64,000 bases of DNA from Silene latifolia (GCF_048544455.1 NC_133535.1:86800120-86864119), one strand, 5' to 3'. Shown: positions 12,174-22,845, numbered from the stretch's first letter. Numbers and translations are program-made. The notes: generated by a model not told the origin, from the sequence alone.

Positions 12174-12392
12174 TTAGAGAAGGCGTTGGGAACGGAGACG
12201 GTCATTCAAACCGAACAAGTGGGTTGGATCTGTAATTGGGTCAATCAAGGGGTAAATGAGGCCGCCGAAGATTGGCCAAAGCTCAGCCACATCTGTGGCG
12301 AATGGGCTGTGAGATATAGGGAGGAAAAATGGGAGTGAGGTGGCTTTGGTGGTACAAGGCGATGAGCGGTTGGTTGAGTTTAGTTGGGGATT
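12174..12392 (-). CDS. Unrecognised open frame, possible terminal exon
   Basis: A 72-codon frame that ends TAA at 12174-12176 and is limited upstream by a TAG at 12393-12395. The in-frame stretch has no ATG, so it must be an exon, or a pseudogene that has lost its start; CTCTCTAG before 12392 could serve as a splice acceptor. The C-terminal half (ELWPIFGGLIYPLIDPITDP and then THLFGLNDRLRSQRLL) has the hydrophobic-Pro-Gly look of a small organelle membrane protein, and the N-terminal half is Ser/Thr rich like a transit peptide. About 200 bp upstream on the same strand another open stretch (IGDMLTLAAFLGTVQ, about 12605-12655) ends at a possible donor. I do not recognise either. lpxA lies 3.6 kb upstream on the same strand. 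Confidence 0.35.
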   Translation of the reverse strand, partial: NPQLNSTNRSSPCTTKATSLPFFLPISHSPFATDVAELWPIFGGLIYPLIDPITDPTHLFGLNDRLRSQRLL

Positions 12393-13150
12393 CTAGAGAG
12401 CTTTCTCTCTTTAAGTTTTAAGAGATAAGAGTGATGTCAGTATTTCGTAAATAACATGAGGCAGGGAAACTTATTTCTACTTTGTAATTAACAGGAATCG
12501 CTGTTAATTCCAATTTACCTTATTGGTACAATTTCTGATGATATAGTATACCAGGTATACCTTTGAATTTTTCGTTGCTAGCCCCTTATCTCTTGTGATT
12601 GAGACCTGAACAGTTCCAAGGAAGGCAGCTAGTGTCAGCATATCACCGATACCAATTCATAATTTCGATAATATAAAGCATACATTGGAGAAGCTCTCAC
12701 TCATACTAACTCCACTATAGCCCTAAGCCATGTATTCGAAATTTAGAATATAACATGTCAGTATAATCAATCAAGTTCTTTCAGGCAAGCAAGCTTGAGT
12801 GAGCAGACGTTGCTGTCAACTCACATTAATCACCTAACCATTCTTTGATTTCCCGAAAATAGAAGATACAACTAGATGAGATGAATTAACATATCAAATC
12901 ATTAATGAATGTACAGACATCATCCAATCTCCCATGTAGCCAGGTTAAGTGATGACTAAACATGGAAATGGGTGCAGGATACGAAAGCATGCCAGGAAGC
13001 TGATATATGACGCACCATCTATGTATAACACCTCAGCCAGACCAACCGACACAATAGCCCTCAAGCACTCCGGACTACGTAAGTGTAAACTAAAAGAAAC
13101 CACAAGGACAATTTTGATGCTGACAGGTTTTGAACCCATGTCATGACTAT
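12393..13150. other. Low-copy spacer
   Basis: No firm gene. It includes the short open stretch at about 12590-12660 (minus) mentioned with the preceding entry, and otherwise intron- or spacer-like sequence. The retroposon at 13165 inserted at its right edge. Confidence 0.5.
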
Positions 13151-13164
13151 AACTACCCAATGCT
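13151..13164 (+). repeat. Target-site duplication, left copy
   Basis: AACTACCCAATGCT, identical to 14840-14853; together they bracket the retroposon at 13165-14839. Confidence 0.92.
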
Positions 13165-14808
13165 AACAGTTCGTTCAAAACAAGAATCTAATCTCTCTCT
13201 AAAAACTTTACTCTCCCCTCTCTCTAAAAACACAAAACTAACCCTAATTTTTTCATTGTTCCGCCGCCTCCCCTCACATCACACTTCCCCTCTGCTCCTC
13301 CTACCCTTTCGCCGGAGATGGGTTCAACTTTGAACCTATCTCCGGCGATTGCACCTCTCCCGTTTCTGTTTCTGCCCTATAAGCCTTGATCGCGCCCTCC
13401 TCCTTGACGGCGCTCGTCTCTGCCGCGATCGTCCGGCTGGCCGTGATGTTGGTTGTTGTGTCGGTGCTCCGAGGTCGGTCCGTTCCTCCATTCCCCTGTC
13501 CTGTCATCGAAGTCTTGCTTGCCCAGAGGTGTTCCCCTCTCCCTCTCCCATTTCCTCATCCCTGGTATGTTCCCCTTGTCGGTGTGTATTCTGTTTTGGT
13601 CGATGAGTATATACTCATCTTGTTGTAGTTTTGTTTGTGGTGCTAGTTTTTGGGACGATTTGGTGTTTCCCCTTCCCCTTGCCCCTTGCCCCTTCCCCCA
13701 CCGATCGGTTCCACTTACTGGTCTTCTAGTGTCGGTCTGAGTCGATCTCTTGGTTGGTGTGTTTGCTTGTAAGCCGATGGTCCTGGGGTTTTTTGTTGGA
13801 ATTTGGAGTCTCGGTTTATGTCTTAGGTCTTGGGGTCTGTCGTGTGTCTCGTGAAGGCAGGTTGGGGCCGTTTGTTTCTTGGATTGGCGCGACGTCTTGG
13901 CTGGGGTGTTTGTCTCGTCTGTTGGAGAGGTGCTGGGTAGGGTGGTGTCGGGTTCTTGGGTAGTGTCGTTGGTGGGTCGGATGCGGTGGTTTCACCATTG
14001 ATTAATATGTATTTCTGTCTTTTTCTGTTTTTTGTTAATTCAAATAATAAGCTTTGGTTGTTGGTTTGGGGTGTCCTGTCCCCTTACCCCCAGGGTAATT
14101 AGGATGAATGGTACTTTAGGGGATGTTTATATGGTTTCCCCCTTTGTTTTCTACCTTTTTACTCGCTCCTCTTGGTTACGAGGTTCTGGTCAGCGGGGGT
14201 TGTGTCCTAAAGTGTAGGAGTTTGCTCTCCTCTGGAGACAGATTTTTGTGGTCTGTTTTCTGCTTTTTCTTTCTACGTCCTTGGGGCGTAAGTGCACTTT
14301 GTTCTCTCTCGTTGGGTCAAGAGGCTCGTTGGTTTCCAGATAAGGTGTATAACAACCAAGGAGATGAATCTCCGAGACGCTCTCTTAGGTCTTGTTGCAG
14401 GTATTTCTCCGAAGTTGTATCATTAAAGACGAGTAACAATGAGTTTGTGGAGGCACGTTGGCTTTCTAAGGAAGATTTTCACAGCCAAGGAGATTCTGAA
14501 TCTCCGAGACCCTTTCTTGGGTTTTGTTGCAGGTATTTCTCAGACGCTACATCAATCAAGACAAACAAAGATGGGTATTTTCCTTGGGTCGGCGTTGCTC
14601 ATCCATTAGCGATTGGGGTAGATTTGGATTTTGAAGAGCGTGTTCAGACTTCCGTCTTACGCCATCAGCACTATGTTCTTAACCGATGCAATTTTTACCT
14701 TATTTTAGTTTATGTGATTAGTAGTACTCTAGTGTTCTATGTTGTAGTCTATAGGTATGGTTTAGTGAGCCGTACCACTATAATGTAAAACTCTTTCTTC
14801 ACGGCTGT

Positions 14809-14839
<31 letters not shown>
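13165..14839 (+). mobile_element. Poly(A) retroposon without reverse transcriptase
   Basis: A 1675-bp insertion ends in a run of about 28 A (14811-14839). It is flanked by a perfect 14-bp duplication, AACTACCCAATGCT (13151-13164 and 14840-14853), the signature of target-primed reverse transcription by LINE machinery. The first 400 bases are C/T rich (CTCTCTCTAAAAAC, then a GC-rich stretch with CGCCGGAGATGGG), like an L1 5' untranslated region or the 5' leader of an mRNA. A later part contains a repeated module of about 60 bp (AAGGAGAT...GAATCTCCGAGAC...TTGTTGCAGGTATTTCTC, near 14358-14415 and 14480-14545). No RT, endonuclease or recognised protein is present. It could be a non-autonomous LINE derivative or a retroposed host transcript. 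Confidence 0.8.
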
Positions 14840-14843
<4 letters not shown>

Positions 14844-14853
14844 ACCCAATGCT
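14840..14853 (+). repeat. Target-site duplication, right copy
   Basis: AACTACCCAATGCT follows the poly(A) run directly. The first A is shared with the tail, so the duplication is 13 or 14 bp. Confidence 0.92.
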
Positions 14854-15860
14854 GGCTGGTACCTGCCACATATTTAGAATATAAAATGCTACTAATTCGA
14901 TTCAAAAGCCCCTACACAACTTGCGATCAAATTTGAACATTGTCTTATCTTTAGCATAATGATCATTCATCATCATCTGAAAGTGCATGATACGACCAGC
15001 AACTCATGATATGAAAGACTAACCTAGTATGTTTGTGCACTATGAAAACATGCTAGTGAATAAAACTGTTTTCACATATGACCATCGAAATGTTATCCAG
15101 CACAGAACTCTGAAGCTCAACTATCATTGTCCCGTAGGACTGGTGACTCTTACTCCAACAAGCACCACTTCAGTATGGAGAACGTGAATAGATATTTCGT
15201 GAATTCCGGATGTAACTTAGACTCTCATTAAGGGAACAACTAATCTCATCCTCAGTATTTGTTTTCTTTAAGAGGGTGTTTCTAAGATCCTACAAGCTTC
15301 ATCCCATTTATATTGACCTTTTCAAATTTGATTATCAACTTTGACCATCATCCTCTCCAAATACATGTAAAAGTATGATGTCAAATGTCATGTTTGATAT
15401 TAAAACACAATTATTTTCACATTCTTTTATAAAAGCTTTGACTACTGTATAGGGTGAGAAAACATGTCAAAACTGAATACCAAAGTCAAAAGGAAACAAA
15501 ATCCCTCATTTATATAGTAAGTTGGGTTGGAGGAAAATAAAGGAGGGGGAAAAGAGTTTACTCGTACATGCAAAAAAAAAAATATATATATATATATCAA
15601 CATAGAAAATATTTGGAAGGTAAACATCCTTGCTCCATTGCCCTTCCTCTCGCACCTATCCTCTTCCTTTCCCTCCTAAGATTGTACCAAACAAGCCCTA
15701 ATGGAAAGGTCTCGACTGGAAAAGGAAGGAAAACTAGGAACTAGTATCAAACTAGAATGGTAGATAATTACTGGCCACGAATTTCATCTTGTCTACGTGG
15801 AACTAGTAACATACTAGCATGGAGTAGAAACCACCCATTTCTATCAAACACTCAAGAAAG
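14854..15860. other. 3' flank of lpxA
   Basis: No gene seen. It holds the lpxA 3' untranslated region next to 15961 and AT-rich spacer, with a short (AT)n run at 15580-15597. Confidence 0.6.
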
Positions 15861-15967
15861 ACACTAGAGCTTGACGTAACACTTACCAAACAAACAATTA
15901 AGATCTTCAAGAGGACACTAGAGCTTGACGTAACACTTACCAAACAAACAATTAAGATCTTCAAGAG
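15860..15967 (-). repeat. 54-bp tandem duplication across the lpxA stop
   Basis: Two identical 54-bp copies, 15860-15913 and 15914-15967. The copy nearer the gene contains the lpxA stop codon (15961-15963) and the last codon. The other copy lies wholly in the 3' untranslated region, so the protein is unchanged. Confidence 0.93.
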
Positions 15968-16403
15968 GGATCTAAGTGCCTGAACTTGCATATACCACGA
16001 CGCTGTTCTTTGAAGGAGTCACGAATAGACTTGACCAAAGAGCTTATGACCTCAACTTGGCCCAATTCTTCATGCTGCTCCTGAGATAATGTTACAGGTT
16101 AATGGAAATTAAAACTGAATTGATTAATTGAAAAAAAAAGTTCAGAAATAATACCACTTCCGTAAGACGATCATCAAAACTCCCAGATTCACCATTAGGA
16201 GGCATGAAAATCTTGCGGTAAGCCGCTCTCAAGCTCTTAATCTAAGTCCTTGCAAAGATTTGGATAATAAATATCTAACAAGTACTGAAAATGTAAATAA
16301 AACTTGTGACAACTAAATTAAATATCACCACAGATTGAATAGAAGCTAAAACAACATTGTTACCCCAATGTCTCAAGGACTTCTGCAAATTGCAGGGTAA
16401 AAG

Positions 16404-16436
<33 letters not shown>

Positions 16437-19400
16437 TTAAGTGTACGCACCAATACCCCTGTGTTCGAACAGAGAGTCTGTTTTCAGATTACCCAAAATG
16501 AATTGCATCAAAATTGCATCGAATGACTACTACTTCACAATTCCATCAATAATTCATGGCCAAACAAAGAATAATGAATCTTTGGTTCTATTGGAAATAA
16601 CTAATAACTTCTAGAAAGTCACAGAATAATAGTCTGAATATGATGACACACCATCTAGGACAAGCTAATGTTACAATCGAGGAAAAGTCTACCTTCACTT
16701 TCAAATGAGAAAAAACACTTCTAAAGAATTGGAGTGTGAATTTTCGCTGCTATTGTTATTTCAACTTTAAACATACAGACATCAGATATCAAAACCTCTT
16801 TCTGTATCACTTGAATACTGAGCTTTTAATAACACCAAATAGCTTAAAAAAGAAGTTCACCTCTGTAACTGAGAACCCACAACGCCTAAGGCCTACTAAG
16901 TTCAAACCTCGAATCTCAGTTCTTTCACCGGAAACCATCATGAACATTGGTACATCTTGAGAAACCTTGAACAGTTGAAAGTAACAACAATTTATTCAAT
17001 CATCCTCTGAAGGTTACAAGAGATCATATAATATCAGCAAACTTCAGGCACATGATAGAAGTAGTACACATACCACCGACCCACCACCAATGAAACAAAA
17101 TGAGCCAAGGTGGCAGTGCTGATGAACAACCACAGCACCAGCCGTGTGAACATAGTCCTATTTCCAATTTTTTGATGAACGAAAATGAGAATGTTAGTTG
17201 AAAGCACTGAAAGAAATGAACATGAACAACAACCGAAATGATTTACTTGAGAGACCACACTCACTTTCACTACTACATGACCAGCCAACAAGGTATTATT
17301 TGCTAAAATATTTTTACTTCCAATTTTACAGTCATGAGCAATATGGCATGAACCCATGATAAGATTCTCGTCACCAATGACCTGCAGAAGGGTGGAAGTG
17401 GTGAAGACAAGCAAGTTGCCAAGAAGAACAACGCGGAAATTAGCCTAAACAACATAGCATCAGGTGTTTCGATTTGAACTAAAGCCAAACTTCACACCGT
17501 CTTATCATCTGGTTTAGACGATCTATGGATTGAGCTATATTCTCTTATGTCATTGTTGTCCCCAACATAGAGGAAACATTCATCCCCAGTCTGCAATCAA
17601 GAGAAAGGACAAGTAAGCAACTCTTCTAACTAATGCTATCTTCAACGTAATTTAAAAACGGCAAAAACCAAGACATTTAGCGAAACAAAGATAATAACAA
17701 ACAATTTCATTACGATGTCGACATGCCCCATCTACACACATCTCTAGCTTTTCTTACTACATTACACTGTTCTATATGTAGTGACAGTCAAGAGAGAGCA
17801 ATCGGCTTGATAGAGACATAGAGAGAAACAGACAGTTACATAACTCCACGCAAACTAATGATCTAAAAGCTGTACAAAGCATCATAGCTAGAAATTCTCT
17901 CTTTCTTTCCCCTTGCCAGTTGGCTGTTACTATTAAGAGTCGTTTGGTTCAACAATACAGAATGGAATGGAATGGAATGGAATGGAGTTTGATAGTATTA
18001 GGGGTATGAGGTTCTAAATCCATACTTGCTTAGGGAGGGTTATGGGACACCAAGGGTTTGGGGTGGAGTTAGAATCCTTTAGGTATCGAACTCCATTCTA
18101 AGTCACACCAACCAAATAATGGAATGGCTCAAATACATTCCATTCCATTCTAATGGGGCCAACCAAAAGTATTAAGAACCTGATCAAGGAATGAATTACT
18201 ATCTGATAAGAGCGTGATACCAGACACCTGTTAAGTAGCAACCGAAGATGGCAACCCGTGTTCAAGTAAGTCACATGAAGCCATGAAGATACTTTAGTTT
18301 TTAAAAAAATAAAATTGTGAAATAAGAAACTAAAGAAGTTTACTTTGTCATCCTTAATTTTTATTACTAATAAGAATGGTATTATCTTGGCGTACCTCAT
18401 CAATAGGAGTAAATGAATAAAGATATTATGCATAAATATTGGTGCTATGAAGTATAAGAACGTTTTTATGCCAGTTCAAGATTCAAGGACCAAAAAAATG
18501 CCTTAAAAAACTTCCAATATCCAAGAATGACTTCCTCGAGTCCTTTTTTTTTTTTTTTTTTTTTTTAAACTAGAAGAATGGACGGAATCAATAGCACCTT
18601 GCATAATATACAAGAGCTTCTTTAACTTAGCACAACATATGAAGTAAACATCTACATATAAAACTTATATAGCTTGACGTTTTTAATGTGAATTTCAGGC
18701 ACTAGGATAAAAGCACAATCCTTCCATTTTAAAACAAGAAACAACTATGTCAATATACACAAATTGCAAAAGCCAAATATAATTATGGTATCATGGGAAG
18801 CCCACTGGACTTTCATTGAATATTGCTTTGCCATACAGCTACCCCAATGCTCGTTTCGGTCATATAGCACCACTGTTACAAAACTCATGCCCAACCACAT
18901 AGTTCAAAACTACGTTCATAATCCCTATATAATGTTTTTAAACTCCCAAGCAACAATTTTAAACACGTTCTAGAAATCATCTGCTTAACGTCATATTGTA
19001 CTCAAAAGTATCAACAATTATAGCATCTGTGTATGAATGAAGAAAGAATTAAAAAAGCGACCTTATATTTCAAGTCCTGGCACTTGACACCCACAACAGC
19101 ATGATGGCCGATCACATTGTTGGATCCGATAACAGTCTTGCCTGGCAGCTCATCACCAACAACAGCACCACTGACCCACCACCAAATAAAATTGAAAACC
19201 AATAACCTCCCAATCAAATTACAAATTTATAAAACGGGACGAAAAAAACTAACGTCATAAGCGTGCAGTGATCACCCAATTGGGTATTCCCAAAAATGTG
19301 AGTTCCAGAATACAATTTACAAGCATTTCCCAATTTAGCTGATGATCCAACAGTACAAAATGGGCCAATTGACACACCCTAACAAATAAAAACACAAAAA

Positions 19401-19608
19401 TCCCATTTTCAATAAAAGATAAGTACATATTATGAAATTAAATAAGGCGAAGTTAAATTAGAGAAACCCACATGACCAAGTGTTGCATTTGGGTGTACAA
19501 TGGCAGTTGGATGAATGAGATTTGAAGTCCAAGCTTCTTCTTCTTCATCATCATCAGCTGTTACACCTACATAGTACATACAATCATATTCTAAAATCAA
19601 TCATAATT

Positions 19609-19668
<60 letters not shown>

Positions 19669-19773
19669 TTGGGGGTGAATTTAGAGAGGGATACGAGAGT
19701 GAAGTCTGAAGGAGGACAAAGAAGAGAGTTGGGAAAGTTGCTTGGCGTTGCGCGCTTTTACGAGCAAGTTCAT
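15961..19773 (-). CDS. LPXA: LpxA-like UDP-N-acetylglucosamine O-acyltransferase, mitochondrial
   Basis: First enzyme of the lipid A-type pathway: transfers a 3-hydroxyacyl chain from ACP to UDP-GlcNAc. In plants the pathway is placed in mitochondria. Ten exons on the minus strand: 19773-19695, 19566-19472, 19378-19254, 19170-19062, 17590-17498, 17381-17265, 17157-17074, 16965-16861, 16241-16155 and 16080-15961. All introns are GT-AG, phases agree, and the product is 337 residues, close to plant LpxA. Residues 1-26 ([20 protein letters not shown]...) are basic, Ser-rich and acid-free, as in a mitochondrial presequence. Exons 2-8 encode the hexapeptide beta-helix ([35 protein letters not shown]). 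Exon 6 has HIAHDC with the catalytic His and [12 protein letters not shown]. Exons 8-10 give the C-terminal helical domain ending FRHLDPS. No stop or frameshift is seen. The gene was not detectable as one open frame because of its introns. Confidence 0.95.
16417..16437. repeat. (TG)n microsatellite in lpxA intron 8
   Basis: About ten TG units between exons 8 and 9 of lpxA. Confidence 0.9.
17931..18177. mobile_element. MITE-like insertion in lpxA intron 4
   Basis: TATTAAGA occurs at 17931-17938 and 18170-18177, an 8-bp duplication around a 231-bp block. The block's ends are inverted: near the left AGAATGGAATGGAATGG, near the right CATTCCATTCCATTCTAATG, with TTTGGTT and AACCAAA at the extremes. 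The 8-bp duplication fits hAT-type transposition, but the terminal repeats are imperfect and I cannot name the family. Confidence 0.65.
18544..18566. repeat. T23 homopolymer in lpxA intron 4
   Basis: A run of 23 T. It could be the tail of a minus-strand retroposon, but no body or duplication was found. Confidence 0.85.
19606..19668. repeat. (AAT)n microsatellite in lpxA intron 1
   Basis: About 20 AAT units between exons 1 and 2. The poly-Asn and poly-Tyr open frames across it are artefacts. Confidence 0.95.
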
Positions 19774-20308
19774 TGTCAAGTACGACTGTACGAGTATCAA
19801 TCAGACTTTCGAAACACAAATGCACCGGCTGAGTTTTCTACGATACTTCCAAGTCCCAAGTCCTATGTCCAACGCCTTCAACGGCTCCAGTGGGTTCGAA
19901 CTTGGATGGTTCGGTTTATACGGTAAAGGTAGGCTGAGCAAAAATTTACCATACAATATACGGATACGATAAGATACATGAATTTCGTGTATACGATATG
20001 ATTTTTCGAAAACCGTATCGGGTTTGGGTTTGGGTTCGAGTTCAGGTTCGACTCTTAACTTAAATGTTAATTCGACGACTTTAGTCTAATTCACATGTTA
20101 AGATTAAATGTTAATTCGAAACCGTATCGGGTTTGGGTTCGGGTTCGACCTTCCTTATTGGTTTAAGTGCGTGATAATGTCATACACCGGGTACACCTAA
20201 GTATTTTTTTGTTTATTATGACCCTAATGCTTACAAAATTCACCATTCAATCTCTCTAGTCCCACCCTACTATCGTTCACTTCATCTATTTAAAAGAGGA
20301 CTGATATT
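19774..20308. other. lpxA upstream region
   Basis: Contains the presumed lpxA promoter; no convincing TATA box position could be chosen. From about 19910 it changes to a diverged repeat with CGTATCGGGTTTGGGTT written twice (about 20014-20035 and 20123-20145). Confidence 0.5.
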
Positions 20309-21085
20309 CATCGTCGACGTTTTAGTAACTATCGCCGACGTTTTCATTCCAAAAGACGATAATACCCTTTGCACATTTACACGCATTTCTTTCTCTAAAC
20401 AATTTTCTCTCAAATTCTACTAAAAACCAACTGCATTTCGAACTCCCATTTGCATTAAACCAATAAAAAATGTTAGAAATTAACGCACATTGACTAGACT
20501 CAATCCCAACGTAACTCCATGGACCTAACGACAACATCTAACATTTAAAAAAAAAACGTTCACCATGGCACAAACGTTGAAACTCAACGTTGCACCATGG
20601 TTACACGTTGAATTCCGACGTTAGCCCGTGGCAGCCACGTTGATATTCAACGTTTCACCATGGCATCCACGTTGAGTTCCAACGTTGCTCCATGGCCAGC
20701 CAACCCAACAATCCTTCGACAAACCCAATCGAAAACGAAATACATCAATTAATCTAACAACAAACAACTATTAAAGTCGGGCTATTAAAGTTATACAAAT
20801 TAATTTTACAATAAAACTAATTACTAAACTAATTTAAACAAAAGAAAAGTGATTAACCCTTTGGTTTTGGACGGCGGTTAGTGGCGTTGTGGTGTCGGTG
20901 TAGCTGTGGTAGCAGTGGCGTGACAGTGGTGGCGGCGGCGTGGGATGGAGGTTGAGGAAGGCTTGGGTGTTGAGTTTTTTGGGGTTTTTCAATTAGAGAG
21001 GAAATGGGGTTGGTGAGATGCGGTGAAGGGCGTTGTCGTCTTTTGCAATGAAAAGTCGACGATAGTTACTAAAACGTCGACGATG
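20309..21085. mobile_element. 777-bp element with 60-bp terminal inverted repeats
   Basis: The left end, CATCGTCGACGTTTTAGTAA, continues CTATCGCCGACG; the complement of the right end starts with the same 26 bases and stays similar for about 60 bp (TTTCATT-CAAAAGACGA, then CCCTT). The inside contains a 32-bp tandem repeat and a GC-rich stretch (20865-21000) rich in GTGG repeats. No transposase is encoded, so it is non-autonomous. Long inverted repeats fit a Mutator-like element, but I found no 9-bp duplication (flanks GATATT and TTTACA). Confidence 0.7.
20574..20701. repeat. 32-bp tandem repeat with CCATGG and ACGTTGA
   Basis: Four units start at 20574, 20605, 20637 and 20669, each of the form ACGTTGAnnnTCnACGTTnCnCCATGG plus 4-6 bases. 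Weaker units extend left to about 20485. ACGTTGA and its partner CAACGT make a small hairpin in every unit. Confidence 0.8.
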
Positions 21086-21187
21086 TTTACAAATCGGGAT
21101 TTAAGAATGTTCTATAATCACGTTTTAAATCCTTTTTTATTTGCAATTGTGGTCGTAATTTGTAAGTCTTATAAATTCAGTTATGGT

Positions 21188-21606
21188 GTGTTTGGGAACA
21201 AAGATTATATTCTCAAATTCAGATTTGGACCAATTTGCATGTTTGGCAAACCTATTAGATTTAGATTTCCAAATCCCTACAAAATCCAAGTAAGGCTAAA
21301 ATAAATTCATTTGAAATCCAGTATCTAACCCCCCTCATTTCCAAATCTTTATTTCACTTTGCTAAATTTAAAACAGATTTTCTAACATGTGTCCTTAGGG
21401 CACATGATAATAAGCTAAATAGGGAAATATTGTTGAGAATAATATTTCATGATAAATTAGAGTTGAAACTCATATTTACCATAATTAGTGTAATAATCTT
21501 GAAAATCTTCCCCTATTTAGCTTTTTATCATGTGCCCTAAGGGCACATGTTAGAAAAACCCAATTTAAAATGAGGCATTTCAAATTAAATTCTTGTTGCC
21601 AAACAC
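21188..21606. mobile_element. Possible MITE with GTGTTTGG ends
   Basis: The left end GTGTTTGGGAACAAAGATT and the complement of the right end GTGTTTGGCAACAAGAATT are inverted repeats. Inside lies a second, clearer inverted-repeat element (21378-21557), so this one would be the older host. Confidence 0.45.
21378..21557. mobile_element. 180-bp MITE, nested
   Basis: Terminal inverted repeats of about 46 bp: TTTTCTAACATGTGTCCTTA at the left, and the complement of the right end is TTTTCTAACATGTGCCCTTA, both continuing GGGCACATGATAA...GCTAAATAGGG with one or two mismatches. Each arm also holds its own palindrome CATGTGCCCTTAGGGCACATG-like. It has no coding capacity. Confidence 0.8.
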
Positions 21607-21705
21607 TCTCTTAATGCATTTCAAAACAAATTTTAATATGTCATTAAATGAGACATTTATAACACATTAAAGGCTATTTTTACGTAAGGATTATGAATAT
21701 TATAA

Positions 21706-21735
21706 CTAGTTTTTGCACCCGTGCTTAATGCACGG
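21706..21735 (-). repeat. Helitron 3' terminus, minus strand
   Basis: On the minus strand: CCGTGC-ATTAA-GCACGG hairpin, 13 bases, CTAG end, then T. This is the canonical Helitron 3' end with insertion next to T. The matching 5' TC end, which would lie at a higher coordinate, was not identified. Confidence 0.65.
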
Positions 21736-22582
21736 ATTCAAACGGAGATTTACCATTTCAGAGGGTGAGATGTTACTACTTAGTAAGAATATAGATGATG
21801 TTTAAGTCGAGAAAGAGTGGTACATCTTGGACCTATTTTTCATTTTTCTGAGTGGTTAGTTCATATACATGAATTGAATATTCAAAATAAATATTTGTTG
21901 TATTATTTCTCTTTTCTCAATAAAAAATAACTATTTTCTCAAGTTTTTACTCGTTGTCCAATTACCATCTATGTTAGAATTAAGAAGTTGTTTGTAATGT
22001 CATGAATAGTGTTACTTCCTTTGAATTTCGTTACATTTAAAATGGAGAATCTTAATTTTATAGATTCATTAGCTTTGTGGATAATACTAATGGTTGGAAA
22101 AGAAAGATGTGCTTAATTACAAGGTGAATACATGAAAAAAAAATTACAATTATGTCAAAATTTATGAAGACCAAATTATCAACTGTGCTTTCATAACTAC
22201 TAATATTATTTCATAAGACATTTGTATTATAAAATCCGTTTAATAATATTATTTAATTTGTTCCAAATTTTAAATTGTAATAAACAAAGAGAAATGTAGT
22301 AAAATACACAATTGGAGATAAACACTCTCAATGCCATTGTGAAACTTGTTTTTTTTTTTCTAAAATGCCATCTAATATTTCTTCTATAGTCTCCCCTCTA
22401 AAATATACTTAGCTTATTTAATTGTCATTGGGTAACATAAAATTTAATAAATAAATAATTTTATTGGAAAAAAAAGGTACTACAACTCCAATATTTATCC
22501 CAGGTTCTTAACCTTTTGCTTGGCTGCCAAAAGAAATCAATTGAGTTTAATCAAATGAAGGTATGTTTGGTCAATAATATTG

Positions 22583-22703
22583 AGAGAGACGGTCTCATAC
22601 TCACAGTCCTATGATAAAAAAACAACTCATTTATTAGCTATAAATGAATAGTTAATTTATAAAATGATCGTCTCACGGTATAAGACCGCCTTTCAGTATA
22701 ACC
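22583..22703. repeat. Small foldback (MITE-like) around GACGGTCTCATAC
   Basis: GAGAGACGGTCTCATACTCA on the left faces GTATAAGACCGCCTTTC on the right, with a central inverted repeat ACTCATTTATTAGC/TATAAATGAATAGT. Confidence 0.5.
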
Positions 22704-22845
22704 CCATCATATTTTATAATTTGTGATGTTAACTTTGAATTCAATCAGTTTTTTTTTGTTAACACTTGGTAGAGTAACCGTAATTGGTAATTTGGTACAC
22801 ATGGGAAAAATAATAATGGCGCCATGGAAATATATATTCCACATG

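Noticed and set aside
13301..14217. Overlapping GC-rich frames on both strands in the retroposon
   Set aside because: No frame has a recognised domain or stands out from its complement; composition explains them.
15803..15991. 62-codon minus-strand frame with a repeated [22 protein letters not shown] text
   Set aside because: It is the 54-bp tandem duplication read in a frame different from lpxA exon 10.
15961..19773. Bacterial contamination as the source of lpxA
   Set aside because: The gene has nine GT-AG introns, a mitochondrial-type presequence and plant-like length, so it is a nuclear plant gene.
19522..19972. Poly-Asn and poly-Tyr frames near lpxA exon 1
   Set aside because: They read through the (AAT)n repeat in intron 1.
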